Source: Burkholderia sp. HI2500 (lineage in GTDB: Bacteria; Pseudomonadota; Gammaproteobacteria; Burkholderiales; Burkholderiaceae). From it: a stretch of 64,000 nt of DNA. The stretch spans positions 1,984,001 through 2,048,000 of the forward strand of contig NZ_NKFL01000004.1 in the NCBI RefSeq assembly GCF_002223055.1, given 5' to 3'. Every line of letters begins with the position of its first letter. Within the stretch, counting starts at the first letter, position 1. Of the stretch, positions 1 through 9,149 are shown piece by piece. Under the pieces are notes generated by a model that was not told where the DNA came from, made no database searches, and saw only the letters and a list, made by a program, of their open reading frames with translations. The translations under genes were made by a program, and so were the position numbers.

Positions 1-669
1 GCCGCCGAAGACGCGATCATCGAGACGCTGAAGACCGCCTACCCCGACCACGCGATCCTCGCGGAAGAATCGGGCGAGTCGGAGAACGAATCCGAATTCA
101 AGTGGATCATCGATCCGCTCGACGGCACGACCAACTTCATCCACGGCTTCCCGTACTACTGCGTATCGATCGCGCTCGAGCACAAGGGCGTCGTCACGCA
201 GGCTGTCGTCTACGACCCGAACAAGAACGACCTGTTCACGGCCACCCGCGGCCGCGGCGCGTACCTGAACGACCGCCGCATCCGCGTCGGCCGCCGCGAC
301 CGCCTGTCGGACGCACTGGTCGGCACGGGCTTCCCGTTCCGCGAAAAGGACGGCCTCGATGCCTACGCGCGCCTCTTCACCGAAATGACGCAGGCCTGCA
401 CGGGCCTGCGCCGTCCGGGCGCGGCCGCACTCGATCTCGCGAACGTCGCGGCCGGCCGCCTCGACGCGTTCTTCGAGCAGGGCATCAACGTGTGGGACAT
501 GGCAGCGGGCAGCCTGCTGATCACCGAGGCCGGCGGCCTCGTCGGCAACTACACGGGCGACGCCGACTTCCTGCATCGCCATGAAATCGTCGCCGCGAAC
601 CCGAAGATCTACGCGCAGATGATCCCGATCCTGAAGGGTTACACCCGCGTGCATCCGGCAGCGGAGTAA
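1..669 (+). CDS. suhB: Inositol-1-monophosphatase SuhB, 5' end outside window
   Basis: Reading from base 1 is open for 222 codons to the TAA ending at 669. The protein belongs to the Mg2+-dependent inositol monophosphatase family, which hydrolyses inositol phosphates; in bacteria SuhB also takes part in rRNA antitermination. Visible are the metal-binding motif [12 protein letters not shown] (about bases 115-150), the upstream acid pair in LAEES and the C-terminal motif [15 protein letters not shown] (about 493-537). Compared with the usual length of about 267 residues, roughly 45 N-terminal residues lie outside the window. No frameshift or unusual composition is seen. The family assignment is very safe; the antitermination role is known for the family and not shown here. 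Confidence 0.95.
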   Translation, partial: AAEDAIIETLKTAYPDHAILAEESGESENESEFKWIIDPLDGTTNFIHGFPYYCVSIALEHKGVVTQAVVYDPNKNDLFTATRGRGAYLNDRRIRVGRRDRLSDALVGTGFPFREKDGLDAYARLFTEMTQACTGLRRPGAAALDLANVAAGRLDAFFEQGINVWDMAAGSLLITEAGGLVGNYTGDADFLHRHEIVAANPKIYAQMIPILKGYTRVHPAAE

Positions 670-741
670 GCCCCGGCCGCGCCTGCATGGCGCGGCTTGC
701 GCGCACGCCGCTCGCGGGCATCGTCATGACGGCGCACCGTT

Positions 742-764
742 CGCCTCCCGGTTGCCGGGAGGCG
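742..764 (+). terminator. Hairpin downstream of suhB, weak terminator candidate
   Basis: A perfect 10-bp inverted repeat (CGCCTCCCGG, 3-base loop, CCGGGAGGCG) lies 72 bases after the suhB stop. It is not followed by a clear T run, so intrinsic termination is uncertain. The rest of the 313-base gap 670-982 holds no supported gene. Confidence 0.3.
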
Positions 765-982
765 GGACAATCTTCCCGCACAAGGGTCGCTTCGTGCGCC
801 TATCCTGAAGTTGCCTGAGTTGTACGGGCCGGTCAGCGTACTGCCGCTTGCACGGCCCTTCCCGCAATGACAATGATGGGTTTGCGTCCGGCATGCCCGC
901 ACGGCGGACAACACCGCCGGCCTGCCGGCCCCCGACCGTATCAACACCGCCACGACGCCGTGGCAATCGCATCCGAGTCCCC

Positions 983-2605
983 ATGTTACGGCTAAGCGAA
1001 ATTAAACTCCCCCTCGACCACCCCGAAAGCGCGCTCGAGGCCGCGATTCGCGCGCGCCTCGCGGAGCTTGGCGTGGCCGCGGACGGGCTCCTCCGTTACA
1101 CCGTGTTCCGCCGTGCGCACGATGCGCGCAAGCGCGCCGACATCAAGCTCACGTATATCGTCGATGTCGAAGTCACGGATGAGGCAGCCGCGATCAAGCG
1201 CCTCGCCGGCAAGCCGCATTGCGGCGTGACGCCCGACATGGCGTACCACTTCGTCACGAAGGCGCCCGAGCACGGCAATTTCCTGCGCCCGGTCGTGATC
1301 GGCATGGGGCCGTGCGGCCTGTTCGCGGGGCTGATCCTCGCGCAGATGGGTTTCCGCCCCATCATCCTCGAACGCGGCAAGGCCGTGCGCGAGCGCACCA
1401 AGGACACCTTCGGCCTGTGGCGCAAAAGCGTGCTCAACCCCGAATCCAACGTGCAGTTCGGCGAAGGCGGTGCCGGGACGTTCTCCGACGGCAAGCTGTA
1501 CAGCCAGATCAAGGATCCGAACCACTATGGCCGCAAGGTGCTGGACGAATTCGTCAAGGCCGGTGCGCCGGACGACATCCTGTATCTGAGCCGGCCGCAC
1601 ATCGGCACGTTCCGCCTCGTCAGCATGGTGGAAAAGATGCGCGCGTCCATCCACGAACTGGGTGGTGAAGTGCGTTTCGAAACGCGGGTCGACGATATCG
1701 AGATCGATCAGGGCAAGGTGCGCTCGCTGAAGCTCTCGAACGGCGAAACGCTGCCGTGCGACCACGTGGTGCTGGCCGTGGGCCACAGCGCGCGCGACAC
1801 CTTCCAGATGCTGCACGATCGCGGCGTCTATATCGAAGCCAAGCCGTTCTCGCTCGGCTTCCGTATCGAACATCCGCAGGGGCTGATCGATCGCAGCCGC
1901 TTCGGCAAGTTCGCAGGCCACAAGCAGCTCGGTGCGGCCGACTACAAGGTCGTCCATCACTGCAGCAATGGCCGCGCCGTCTACAGCTTCTGCATGTGCC
2001 CGGGCGGCACGGTGGTCGCGGCGACCTCCGAGCCGGGCCGCGTGGTCACCAACGGCATGAGCCAGTATTCGCGGGCCGAGCGCAACGCGAATGCGGGCAT
2101 CGTCGTCGGCATCACGCCGGACGACTATCCCGGCGGCCCGCTGGCGGGCATCGCGTTCCAGCGCAAATGGGAAGAGCGCGCGTTCGAACTCGGCGGCGGC
2201 GATTACCGCGCGCCGGGCCAGCTGGTCGGTGATTTCATCGCCGGCCGGCCGTCGACGTCGCTCGGCTCCGTAGAGCCGTCGTACAAGCCGGGCGTGAACC
2301 CGACCGATCTGAGCACCGCGCTGCCGGATTACGTGATCGAAGCGATCCGCGAAGCGCTCCCCGAGATCGACAAGAAGATCGCCGGCTTCGCGATGCACGA
2401 TGCGGTGCTCACCGGTGTCGAGACGCGCACTTCGTCGCCGATCCGGATTCGACGCAAGGACGATTACCAGAGCATGAACGTCGAGGGGCTGTATCCGGCG
2501 GGTGAAGGTGCGGGGTATGCGGGTGGCATCTATTCGGCGGCCATCGACGGGATCGAAGTCGCGCAGGCGGTGGCGCTCAGCATGACGTCGGGGCAAACGG
2601 CCTGA
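983..2605 (+). CDS. NAD(P)/FAD-dependent oxidoreductase of the COG2509 type
   Basis: A 540-residue flavoprotein of the uncharacterised FAD-dependent dehydrogenase family. After an N-terminal domain of about 100 residues typical of this family comes a Rossmann FAD-binding motif GMGPCGLFAG at about residues 106-115 with the closing acidic ERG near 132. A C-terminal GEGAGYAGGI segment matches the second FAD-contacting region. The ATG at 983 was chosen because the family N-terminus begins MLRLSEIKLP; an in-frame upstream start at 848 would add 45 Arg/Pro-rich residues that do not look like protein. The substrate is unknown. It lies upstream of mutS in the same orientation, separated from it by the accessory insert. 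Family assignment is secure, function is not. Confidence 0.9.
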   Translation: MLRLSEIKLPLDHPESALEAAIRARLAELGVAADGLLRYTVFRRAHDARKRADIKLTYIVDVEVTDEAAAIKRLAGKPHCGVTPDMAYHFVTKAPEHGNFLRPVVIGMGPCGLFAGLILAQMGFRPIILERGKAVRERTKDTFGLWRKSVLNPESNVQFGEGGAGTFSDGKLYSQIKDPNHYGRKVLDEFVKAGAPDDILYLSRPHIGTFRLVSMVEKMRASIHELGGEVRFETRVDDIEIDQGKVRSLKLSNGETLPCDHVVLAVGHSARDTFQMLHDRGVYIEAKPFSLGFRIEHPQGLIDRSRFGKFAGHKQLGAADYKVVHHCSNGRAVYSFCMCPGGTVVAATSEPGRVVTNGMSQYSRAERNANAGIVVGITPDDYPGGPLAGIAFQRKWEERAFELGGGDYRAPGQLVGDFIAGRPSTSLGSVEPSYKPGVNPTDLSTALPDYVIEAIREALPEIDKKIAGFAMHDAVLTGVETRTSSPIRIRRKDDYQSMNVEGLYPAGEGAGYAGGIYSAAIDGIEVAQAVALSMTSGQTA

Positions 2606-2730
2606 GGTGCGAAACGAGTCGGCGCGCGAAGGTTCTCGATCTGAGCGGCGCCGACTTTCGCATGGCCGGCCAGGAGCGCGGCCGGACGACGGCGTGAGAA
2701 CGACCGCCGCCGGTCGCGCAATCTCCGGCA

Positions 2731-2881
2731 ACCTGGCCGAATGGCGAACTTCGCGCGTGCATGCCGAAGCCACTGGTCAACTCGGGCAACCCAAGCAACA
2801 ACTTCACGCCTGACTTATGACCACGCTGTCGCCCAACGCCTTCGCCGGTCATACTCCAATGATGCAGCAGTACCTGCGCAT
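2731..2881 (+). repeat. Copy A of the mutS upstream region plus first 22 codons
   Basis: This 151-base stretch is closely similar to 4581-4730, the real mutS upstream region and start. It reproduces the leader and an ATG at 2817 followed by codons for [20 protein letters not shown]. Relative to mutS, codon 7 is Asn instead of Asp and two codons differ silently; the upstream part has more changes and one extra base. Similarity stops inside codon 22, and the reading frame meets TGA at 2886-2888, so only a 23-residue peptide could be made. It is a truncated duplicate left at one edge of an insert, not a functional gene. Confidence 0.9.
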
Positions 2882-3000
2882 TATCTGACAAGGAAAAGAT
2901 CAAAAATCTACGCTGCAAGTTACGCCAGCTAAATTGGCAAACGGTCGCACGCGCTACACGCTTCAACATCGACAGCTGGATCATCGATAAACCCAAATAG
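2881..3000 (+). pseudogene. Orphan C-terminal tail of an unknown protein, fused to mutS copy A
   Basis: Directly after the mutS copy breaks off, a different frame is open and reads LSDKEKIKNLRCKLRQLNW and then a further 20 residues ending in SWIIDKPK before TAG at 2998-3000. The stretch is lysine-rich and uses AT-rich codons unlike its neighbours. It has no start codon of its own, so it looks like the last 38 or so codons of a gene whose front was lost when the junction formed. I do not recognise the parent protein. It is followed 150 bases later by a small membrane protein gene, an order reminiscent of displaced toxin C-termini followed by immunity genes; that link is inference only. Confidence 0.4.
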
Positions 3001-3149
3001 GGGCCGACTCGGGTTGCGTGCTATCACCAGTAGCACACGGAGCAAAACAGGGCGACGATATGAGATCGCCTTCGGGGAAGCATCTCAAGTGCGCAGCGAG
3101 AGTACGAGTTACAACCGCCCTTCAGTGTGCAATTGAGGAAAGGCATGAG

Positions 3150-3386
3150 ATGAACGAGAGACTTGCAGCAGGCATCTTTGGGGGAGCGTGCATAATAATT
3201 GGCATCATCAAAGCAGCTCGACCGTCGTTATTTATCGATTATCGTGAGCGCCACCCTTGGATAAACTTGTTTGGATTTTACCCTTTCATTTTCAAAACAA
3301 AATATGCAAGACCGGCCATCGTCGCGAATGGCATCATACTCATCTTAATGGGACTAGCGCTTTTCATATGGTCCCAGCGCAACTAG
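3150..3386 (+). CDS. Small two-helix membrane protein in the mutS insert
   Basis: A 78-residue protein with two hydrophobic segments, about residues 8-26 (containing GGACIIIGIIKAA) and 56-75 (containing ANGIILILMGLALFI), separated by a basic, aromatic loop. The ATG at 3150 follows a GAGGAAAGG Shine-Dalgarno-like stretch at proper spacing; a longer in-frame reading from 3018 lacks such support. Base composition is clearly lower in GC than the flanking core genes, which suggests acquisition. It sits between copy A and copy B of the mutS upstream region. No family was recognised. Its size and position after an orphan protein tail would suit an immunity protein, but a plain hypothetical inner-membrane protein is equally possible. 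Confidence 0.65.
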   Translation: MNERLAAGIFGGACIIIGIIKAARPSLFIDYRERHPWINLFGFYPFIFKTKYARPAIVANGIILILMGLALFIWSQRN

Positions 3387-3422
3387 ATATTTCCACATAG
3401 TTGGCGCTTACCATCAGTATCA

Positions 3423-3490
3423 ACTGGCCAGACGGCGAACTTCGCGCTGTCGCGCCCGGCTCACTAGTAAACTCGGGCAGCCAAAGCAAC
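3423..3490 (+). repeat. Copy B of the mutS upstream region, partial
   Basis: About 68 bases resemble 4582-4645 upstream of mutS: the blocks ACTGGCCAGACGG, GAACTTCGCG, TAGTAAACTCGGGCA and CCAAAGCAAC are in the same order and spacing. Similarity ends before the mutS start codon, so no coding part is included. It splits the insert in two halves. The bases 3491-3604 that follow show no supported gene; a frame ending at TGA 3597-3599 could be another protein tail but is too weak to call. Confidence 0.7.
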
Positions 3491-3604
3491 CTTCCCCCGG
3501 TCACGCAGTTCACCGCAGCACCCGCACCCCAAGACCTACGCTCAGGCTGTTCGGGACCGACACGCTATTGATCGTGCTTCACATGCATTTCGATGTTGAT
3601 TGAC

Positions 3605-4090
3605 TTACTTCTCGGCCGCTGCTTGAATCTCTCGGCAAAAGTCCTTCAGAGTTCCAGGGCATTGTTTGTCCGCATTCCGGGCGATCCGCCGCAACCGTTC
3701 TGCCGGGACTGTAGCGTCAACATGCCGAACAATGAACGTGTGGAAAGCTGGGTCCGACGCGATCATGGGTTCCAACTGCTGAATAGTGCCCCAGTGATCT
3801 GCGAGCAAAAGAGTGTTTGATTCGCTGAACCCTTCCGCGACTGCCCCATCGTCACAGTTTGCGAAATTTCGAAATTGTCGATGCAACTGCTTCCACGACG
3901 TGGCGGCATCAGAAACAGCCTCGGCCCTCCGAGTTTGGTCTGAAGTGCAAACGTTGGGCCCGGCGAGCGCCGTTGACGAGTAGAAAATGGCGACAAGCCA
4001 TAGTGCGAAGTAGCGACGTGTCGTTTGGAAGGTTGCTGCGTCGACCGACGGAAAGTGGGCGCTTTGCGTCTCATGACCAATCCGGTTCAC
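3605..4090 (-). CDS. Exported protein with four cysteines, unknown function
   Basis: A 161-residue protein. After a hydrophilic start of about 25 residues comes RRYFALWLVAIFYSSTALAG, a Sec-type signal sequence with an ALA-G cleavage site near residue 44. The mature part has four cysteines (in PNVC, FANCDD, KQCP and DFCRE), a pattern suited to two disulfides in the periplasm. The start is a GTG at 4088-4090 that overlaps the TGA of the upstream gene by GTGA, so the two genes are translationally coupled. The N-terminal extension in front of the signal is odd, and a shorter non-ATG start may be used. Function is unknown; the family looks like the small secreted proteins found beside toxin/effector genes, but I cannot show this. 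Confidence 0.7.
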   Translation of the reverse strand: MNRIGHETQSAHFPSVDAATFQTTRRYFALWLVAIFYSSTALAGPNVCTSDQTRRAEAVSDAATSWKQLHRQFRNFANCDDGAVAEGFSESNTLLLADHWGTIQQLEPMIASDPAFHTFIVRHVDATVPAERLRRIARNADKQCPGTLKDFCREIQAAAEK

Positions 4091-4320
4091 TCAGACGCCT
4101 CCTCGATAGCCTTTAAAATTATTTGTGGGTCGTCAATTACACTCTCGTCTCCGGCAAAACGCGACATTTCCATATGTCCATCGTCGAAGACGTCGATCTC
4201 GATACGCTCACCTGGCACAGTTATCGAGACCAGAATGGTGTCCGGGCGATGCCGGCCCAATGTATAAAAGAGGCGGCGTTCGTCGAGGCTGCTAAGCAAT
4301 TCGTACAGGGAATGCGCCAT
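4087..4320 (-). CDS. Small acidic cytosolic protein, first gene of a coupled pair
   Basis: A 77-residue acidic protein beginning MAHSLYELLSSLDERR and containing TILVSITVPGERIEIDVFDD, which reads like alternating beta strands after a short helix. A GGAGGA Shine-Dalgarno element lies five bases before the ATG, giving good start support. Its stop overlaps the start of the exported 161-residue protein, so both are probably one transcript on the minus strand. The pair lies inside the insert before mutS and opposes the surrounding genes. I have an impression of similar small proteins of the style VxxxGERxEIDVFxDGxME in many proteobacterial accessory loci, without an established function. Confidence 0.7.
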   Translation of the reverse strand: MAHSLYELLSSLDERRLFYTLGRHRPDTILVSITVPGERIEIDVFDDGHMEMSRFAGDESVIDDPQIILKAIEEASE

Positions 4321-4580
4321 ATGTCCTCCGTCACGGTCAGCAGATCATGACAAACCCGAAAATGACACGGTAGGTCGATTCGTTCACGTAGCGATCTCCG
4401 GTCGACATATCGAGGAAATGGACAGAGTGTCCGATATCCGATCAACGAACCCGTACAGTCACAATCTAGCCTGTCGACCGCAACTGGCGTGTCGGGGTTA
4501 GCACTACGTGGCGGGTCGTGCCTGCAGCGCTACCGCCTGCGAGCTAGGACAGGCCCCCGGGCACTGCCGATTCGTCCTGC

Positions 4581-4665
4581 ACCTGGCCAAACGGCCAACT
4601 TCGCGCCCGCACGTGAAGCCACTGGTAAACTCGGGCAACCAAAGCAACAACTTCACGCCTGACTT
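4581..4665 (+). promoter_or_regulatory. Upstream region of mutS (reference copy of the three repeats)
   Basis: The 85 bases before the mutS ATG carry the blocks AACTTCGCG, GTAAACTCGGGCA and CAAAGCAACAACTTC that also occur in copies A (2731-2881) and B (3423-3490). Conservation in three diverged copies suggests promoter or translation-control content, but no consensus -35/-10 pair is obvious. The remaining part of the gap 4321-4580 shows no supported gene. Confidence 0.5.
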
Positions 4666-7323
4666 ATGACCACGCTGTCGCCCGACGCCTTCGCCGGCCA
4701 TACCCCAATGATGCAGCAGTACCTGCGCATCAAGGCCGACCATCCCGACACGCTTGTCTTCTACCGGATGGGCGACTTCTACGAGCTGTTCTTCGAAGAC
4801 GCGGAGAAAGCCGCACGCCTGCTCGACCTGACCCTCACGCAACGCGGCGCCACCGCCGGCACGCCGATCAAGATGGCCGGCGTACCGCATCACGCGGTCG
4901 AGCAGTATCTTGCGAAGCTCGTGAAGATGGGCGAATCGGTCGCGATCTGCGAGCAGATCGGCGATCCCGCCACGTCGAAGGGCCCCGTCGAGCGCAAGGT
5001 CGTGCGCGTCGTCACGCCCGGCACGCTGACCGATGCCGCGCTGCTGTCCGACAAGAACGACGTCTACCTGCTCGCGATGTGCACGGGCCACAACAAGCGC
5101 GGCGTCGCAGTGAACATCGGCCTTGCATGGCTGAACCTCGCCAGCGGCGCACTGCGGCTCGCCGAAATCGAACCCGACCAGCTCGCGGCCGCGCTCGAAC
5201 GCATCCGGCCGGCCGAGATCCTGACGCCGGACGGCGCGACCGATGCTGTGCCGCCCAGCGCCGGCGCAAGCAAGCGCGTGCCGGCATGGCACTTCGACAT
5301 CGCGTCGGGCACGCAGCGCCTGTGCGACCAGCTCGATGTCGCGAGCCTCGACGGTTTCGGTGCGCATTCGCTCACGAGCGCGTGCGGCGCAGCCGGCGCG
5401 CTGCTGCTCTACGCGGCCGCCACGCAGGGCCAGCAACTGCGGCACGTGCGCAGCCTGAAGGTCGAGAACGAAACGGAGTACATCGGTCTCGATCCGGCCA
5501 CGCGCCGCAACCTCGAACTGACCGAGACGTTGCGCGGCACCGAGTCGCCGACGCTGTATTCGCTGCTCGACACCTGCTGCACGACGATGGGCAGCCGCCT
5601 GCTGCGTCACTGGCTGCATCACCCGCCGCGCGCATCGGTCGCCGCGCAGTCGCGCCAGCAGGCGATCGGCGCACTGCTCGATGCGCCGGCAAACGCAAGC
5701 CTCGATGCGCTGCGCAGCGCGCTGCGCCAGATCGCCGACGTCGAACGGATCACCGGGCGTCTCGCGCTGCTGTCCGCCCGCCCGCGCGACCTGTCGAGCC
5801 TGCGCGACACGTTCGCCGCGCTACCGGCTCTGCGCGAGCGCATCAGCGCGATCGTCGCGAACGCGGACGCACTCACCCGCGTCGACGCAGCACTCGCACC
5901 GCCCGCCGAATGCCTCGATCTGCTGACGAGCGCGATTGCGCCCGAGCCGGCCGCGATGGTGCGCGACGGCGGCGTCATCGCGCGCGGCTACGATGCGGAA
6001 CTCGACGAACTGCGCGACATCTCGGAGAACTGCGGGCAGTTCCTGATCGATCTCGAAGCGCGCGAGCGTACGCGCACCGGCATCGCGAACCTGCGCGTCG
6101 AATACAACAAGGTGCACGGCTTCTACATCGAGGTCACGCGCGGCCAGACCGACAAGGTGCCCGACGATTACCGCCGGCGCCAGACGCTGAAGAACGCCGA
6201 GCGCTACATCACGCCCGAACTGAAGACCTTCGAGGACAAGGCGTTGTCCGCGCAGGAACGCGCACTGGCGCGCGAGCGCGCGCTGTACGACGCGGTGCTG
6301 CAGGCGCTGCTGCCGTTCATCCCGGAGTGCCAGCGCGTCGCATCGGCGCTCGCCGAGCTCGACCTGCTCGCCGCATTCGCCGAACGCGCCCGCGCGCTCG
6401 ACTGGGTCGCACCGACCTTCACCGACGAGATCGGCATTGAAATCGAACAGGGCCGCCACCCGGTCGTCGAAGCGCAGGTCGAACAGTTCATCGCGAACGA
6501 TTGCCGCTTCGGCACCGAGCGCAAGCTGCTGCTGATCACCGGCCCGAACATGGGCGGTAAGTCGACGTTCATGCGGCAGACCGCGTTGATCGCGCTGATG
6601 GCCTACGTGGGCAGCTACGTGCCGGCCAAGTCGGCATGCTTCGGCCCCATCGACCGGATCTTCACACGGATCGGCGCGGCGGACGATCTGGCGGGCGGCC
6701 GCTCGACGTTCATGGTCGAGATGACCGAAGCCGCTGCGATTCTCAACGACGCGACGCCGCAAAGCCTCGTGCTGATGGACGAGATCGGCCGCGGCACGTC
6801 GACGTTCGATGGCCTCGCGCTCGCGTGGGCCATCGCGCGCCACCTGCTGGCGCACAACGCGTGCTACACGCTGTTCGCGACGCACTACTTCGAGCTGACG
6901 CAACTGCCGGCCGAATTCCCTCAAGCGGCCAACGTCCACCTGTCGGCCGTCGAGCACGGCCACGGCATCGTGTTCCTGCACGCGGTCAACGAAGGCCCGG
7001 CCAACCAGAGCTACGGCTTGCAGGTCGCGCAGCTCGCAGGCGTTCCGGCGCCCGTGATCCGCGCCGCGCGCAAGCACCTCGCGTATCTCGAACAGCAGTC
7101 GGCGTCGCAGCACACGCCGCAGCTCGACCTGTTCAGCGCGCCGCCGGCGGCCGCCGACGATCTCGAATGCGCGGACGCGCCGGCGCTGCCCGACACACCG
7201 CATCCGGCGCTCGAAAAACTGCGCGACATCGATCCCGACGATCTCAAGCCGCGCGAGGCGCTCGACCTGCTGTACGAACTGCGCACGCTGGTCCGGTCGC
7301 ACGATGTCGACGGACACGCGTAA
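4666..7323 (+). CDS. mutS: DNA mismatch repair protein MutS
   Basis: An 885-residue MutS, the ATPase that recognises mispaired and short unpaired bases and recruits MutL. The mismatch-reading motif F38-Y39-E40 lies in [10 protein letters not shown], followed by connector, lever/clamp and ATPase domains. The Walker A loop GPNMGGKST is at about residues 626-634 and the Walker B pair D705-E706 is in [16 protein letters not shown]. The C-terminus keeps the tetramer/clamp-interaction region. Length is normal for the family. The start at 4666 is the only one giving the usual N-terminus. Its 3' end overlaps the next gene by 20 bases. Its own promoter and first 22 codons are duplicated upstream, but the gene itself is intact. 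Confidence 0.98.
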   Translation: MTTLSPDAFAGHTPMMQQYLRIKADHPDTLVFYRMGDFYELFFEDAEKAARLLDLTLTQRGATAGTPIKMAGVPHHAVEQYLAKLVKMGESVAICEQIGDPATSKGPVERKVVRVVTPGTLTDAALLSDKNDVYLLAMCTGHNKRGVAVNIGLAWLNLASGALRLAEIEPDQLAAALERIRPAEILTPDGATDAVPPSAGASKRVPAWHFDIASGTQRLCDQLDVASLDGFGAHSLTSACGAAGALLLYAAATQGQQLRHVRSLKVENETEYIGLDPATRRNLELTETLRGTESPTLYSLLDTCCTTMGSRLLRHWLHHPPRASVAAQSRQQAIGALLDAPANASLDALRSALRQIADVERITGRLALLSARPRDLSSLRDTFAALPALRERISAIVANADALTRVDAALAPPAECLDLLTSAIAPEPAAMVRDGGVIARGYDAELDELRDISENCGQFLIDLEARERTRTGIANLRVEYNKVHGFYIEVTRGQTDKVPDDYRRRQTLKNAERYITPELKTFEDKALSAQERALARERALYDAVLQALLPFIPECQRVASALAELDLLAAFAERARALDWVAPTFTDEIGIEIEQGRHPVVEAQVEQFIANDCRFGTERKLLLITGPNMGGKSTFMRQTALIALMAYVGSYVPAKSACFGPIDRIFTRIGAADDLAGGRSTFMVEMTEAAAILNDATPQSLVLMDEIGRGTSTFDGLALAWAIARHLLAHNACYTLFATHYFELTQLPAEFPQAANVHLSAVEHGHGIVFLHAVNEGPANQSYGLQVAQLAGVPAPVIRAARKHLAYLEQQSASQHTPQLDLFSAPPAAADDLECADAPALPDTPHPALEKLRDIDPDDLKPREALDLLYELRTLVRSHDVDGHA

Positions 7324-8575
7324 GCGCATCCTGTGCGGCCTGCCGGCTCGCACGGCCGCCATGCTCGTTGCGGCGGCGCTCGCGCTCGCGCAGGCCACCG
7401 CGCTGGCCGCGCCGCCGAAGCGCAGCACCACGCCCTACTCGTTCGCGGTCGTGTCGGGCGTGATCAACGCCCCTGCGGACGAACCGGCCGCCCAGCGGCT
7501 GCTCGATGCGATCGCGCGCGAGCGCAACCTCGCGTTCGTCGTCTATGCGGGCGATCTCAAGGGTTCGAAGGAAGCGTGCCGCGATGCACTGTATTCGCAG
7601 CGGGGCGCGATCCTGGATGCGGCCCGCGTGCCGCTCGTGTTCATTCCCGGCCACGACGACTGGGTAACGTGCAACACCGCGGCCGGCGGCGGCTACGATC
7701 CGGTCGAGCGGCTCGACTTCCTGCGGCAGACGCTGCTTGCCGATTCGGCACTGCCCGACCCCGGCGCGCTGCAGATCACGCGGGAAAGCGAAGTCGCACG
7801 GTTCCGACCGTATCGGGAGAACGCCCGCTGGATGCGCGACGACATCGTCTACGTCGCACTCAACGCGCCGGCGCCGAACAACCACTACCTGACGGCCGGC
7901 GGCCGCAACGGCGAATTCGAGGACCGCATCATTGCAAACGGTTTCTGGATCGACCACGCGGCCGAATACGCGAAGCGGCGCGAGGCACGCGCGATGGTGG
8001 TGATGTTCGAAGGCGATCCGCAGTTCGAACGCTATGAACGCGCGGAACGCTTCGCTTGGCTGCGTTTCAACCGGCCGCGCGTGCGCGACGGCTTCCGTGA
8101 GCTGAAACGAACGCTGGTGAAGGCGGCGGCGACGTTCCGCGGCCCGATACTCGTGATGCACGCGAGCGGTGAGCCGCTTGCGAACGGTTTTCTGATCGAC
8201 CGCCCGCTGCGGGCAGACGACGGTGAACTGGTGGGCAATGTGACGCGCGTCGCGATCGGACCGCGCCATCCGACGAATCAGTGGGTCAAGGTGAGCGTGT
8301 CGCCGGCACGGCAGACGATCTTCAACGTGAGCTTGCAGGAGGTGCCGAAGAACCTGCCCGTGCCACCCGCGCTGCCGCTCGTGCCGCGTGACGACGTGCC
8401 GCTGCCGCAGATGCCGGAAATCCCTGCGTTGCCGGCGCTGCCCGACTCGTCGTCGGTCGCGCCGCCGTTGCAGGGTGACGGCGCCGCACCGGGCGGCGCG
8501 TCGTGGCCGGCGCCCGCCCCTGCGTCGGGGCCGGCACCCGGCTTGCCTGCGAGCTCAGTGCAGGGTACGCCCTGA
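7304..8575 (+). CDS. Exported metallophosphoesterase-like protein
   Basis: A 423-residue protein with an N-terminal signal ([19 protein letters not shown], cleavage near residue 39). The core resembles calcineurin-like phosphoesterases: VVYAGDLKG and VFIPGHDDW look like degenerate forms of the GDxxD and GNHD metal motifs, and [10 protein letters not shown] may supply a later histidine. The last 80 residues are Pro/Ala-rich and probably unstructured. It overlaps the mutS end by 20 bases and converges with slyD so that the two 3' ends overlap by 21 bases. Substrate unknown. Several canonical metal ligands are not obvious, so it may be a non-catalytic relative. Confidence 0.8.
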   Translation: MSTDTRKRILCGLPARTAAMLVAAALALAQATALAAPPKRSTTPYSFAVVSGVINAPADEPAAQRLLDAIARERNLAFVVYAGDLKGSKEACRDALYSQRGAILDAARVPLVFIPGHDDWVTCNTAAGGGYDPVERLDFLRQTLLADSALPDPGALQITRESEVARFRPYRENARWMRDDIVYVALNAPAPNNHYLTAGGRNGEFEDRIIANGFWIDHAAEYAKRREARAMVVMFEGDPQFERYERAERFAWLRFNRPRVRDGFRELKRTLVKAAATFRGPILVMHASGEPLANGFLIDRPLRADDGELVGNVTRVAIGPRHPTNQWVKVSVSPARQTIFNVSLQEVPKNLPVPPALPLVPRDDVPLPQMPEIPALPALPDSSSVAPPLQGDGAAPGGASWPAPAPASGPAPGLPASSVQGTP

Positions 8576-9097
8576 CGGCGCTTCGCCGTCTTCGTCGTCG
8601 TCCTCGTCGACGATCTCGAGCCCTTCCGCGCCATGTGCGTGCTCATGCTCGATTTCGTCTTCGGTGGCTTCGCGAACGTCCTTCACGGTGAGCGCGAAAC
8701 GCAGCGCCATGCCGGCGAGCGGGTGATTGCCGTCGAGCACGACCTTGTCTTCGGCGACGTCGGTGACCGTGTAGATCAGCGAATCGACTTCCTCGTCGCC
8801 GTCTTCCGGCGTGCCTTCGAACTGCATGCCCACTTCGAGCGGCTCGGGAAAACGGTCGCGCGGCTCGATCTTCACGAGTTCGGGATCGTAGTCGCCGAAC
8901 GCGTCCTGCGGCTCGAGCTGAACCTGCGCCTCGTAGCCCGGCTCATGGCCGTCGAGCTGTTCCTCGATCTTGGGGAACGTGCCATCATAGCCGCCGTGCA
9001 GATAGACCATCGGCTCGTCGCTTTCCTCGATCAGATTGCCCTGTGCATCGGACAGCTTGTAAGTGACCGACACGACGGTGTTTTTTGCGATTTTCAT
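8555..9097 (-). CDS. slyD: FKBP-type peptidyl-prolyl isomerase SlyD
   Basis: A 180-residue SlyD-like chaperone/prolyl isomerase: an FKBP domain interrupted by the insert-in-flap domain, with the family features VYLHGGYDGTFPKIEEQLDG near residues 28-48 and NHPLAGMALRF near 125-135. The C-terminus is Asp/Glu-rich with a few histidines (EHEHAHG), a shortened version of the metal-binding tail of enterobacterial SlyD. The ATG at 9095-9097 follows a GGGAGA Shine-Dalgarno; upstream in-frame starts would extend into the divergent gene. It converges on and overlaps the phosphoesterase-like gene and is transcribed divergently from roxA with only 32 bases between the two start codons. Confidence 0.92.
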   Translation of the reverse strand: MKIAKNTVVSVTYKLSDAQGNLIEESDEPMVYLHGGYDGTFPKIEEQLDGHEPGYEAQVQLEPQDAFGDYDPELVKIEPRDRFPEPLEVGMQFEGTPEDGDEEVDSLIYTVTDVAEDKVVLDGNHPLAGMALRFALTVKDVREATEDEIEHEHAHGAEGLEIVDEDDDEDGEAPSGRTLH

Positions 9098-9121
9098 CCA
9101 ATTCTCCCAAATACAAATCTC

Positions 9122-9149
9122 ATTATACGATGCGCAACCGGTCTCAAGC
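9122..9149 (-). promoter_or_regulatory. Candidate slyD promoter overlapping the roxA start
   Basis: On the minus strand a perfect TATAAT (complement of 9122-9127) lies 25 bases before the slyD ATG. A loose -35 (GCTTGA, complement of 9144-9149) is 16 bases further up. The element covers the roxA initiation codon at 9130, so expression of the two genes may interfere. Confidence 0.5.

Noticed and set aside
992..2773. Long open frame antisense to the FAD oxidoreductase
   Set aside because: It is a mirror of a high-GC coding gene, is Arg/His/Ala-rich and has no family features.
2817..2888. Short reading frame starting like MutS
   Set aside because: It ends after 23 residues and is the truncated duplicate, not a gene.
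4123..4350. Plus-strand frame over the 77-residue gene
   Set aside because: It lacks a Shine-Dalgarno and is antisense to a gene with a good one.
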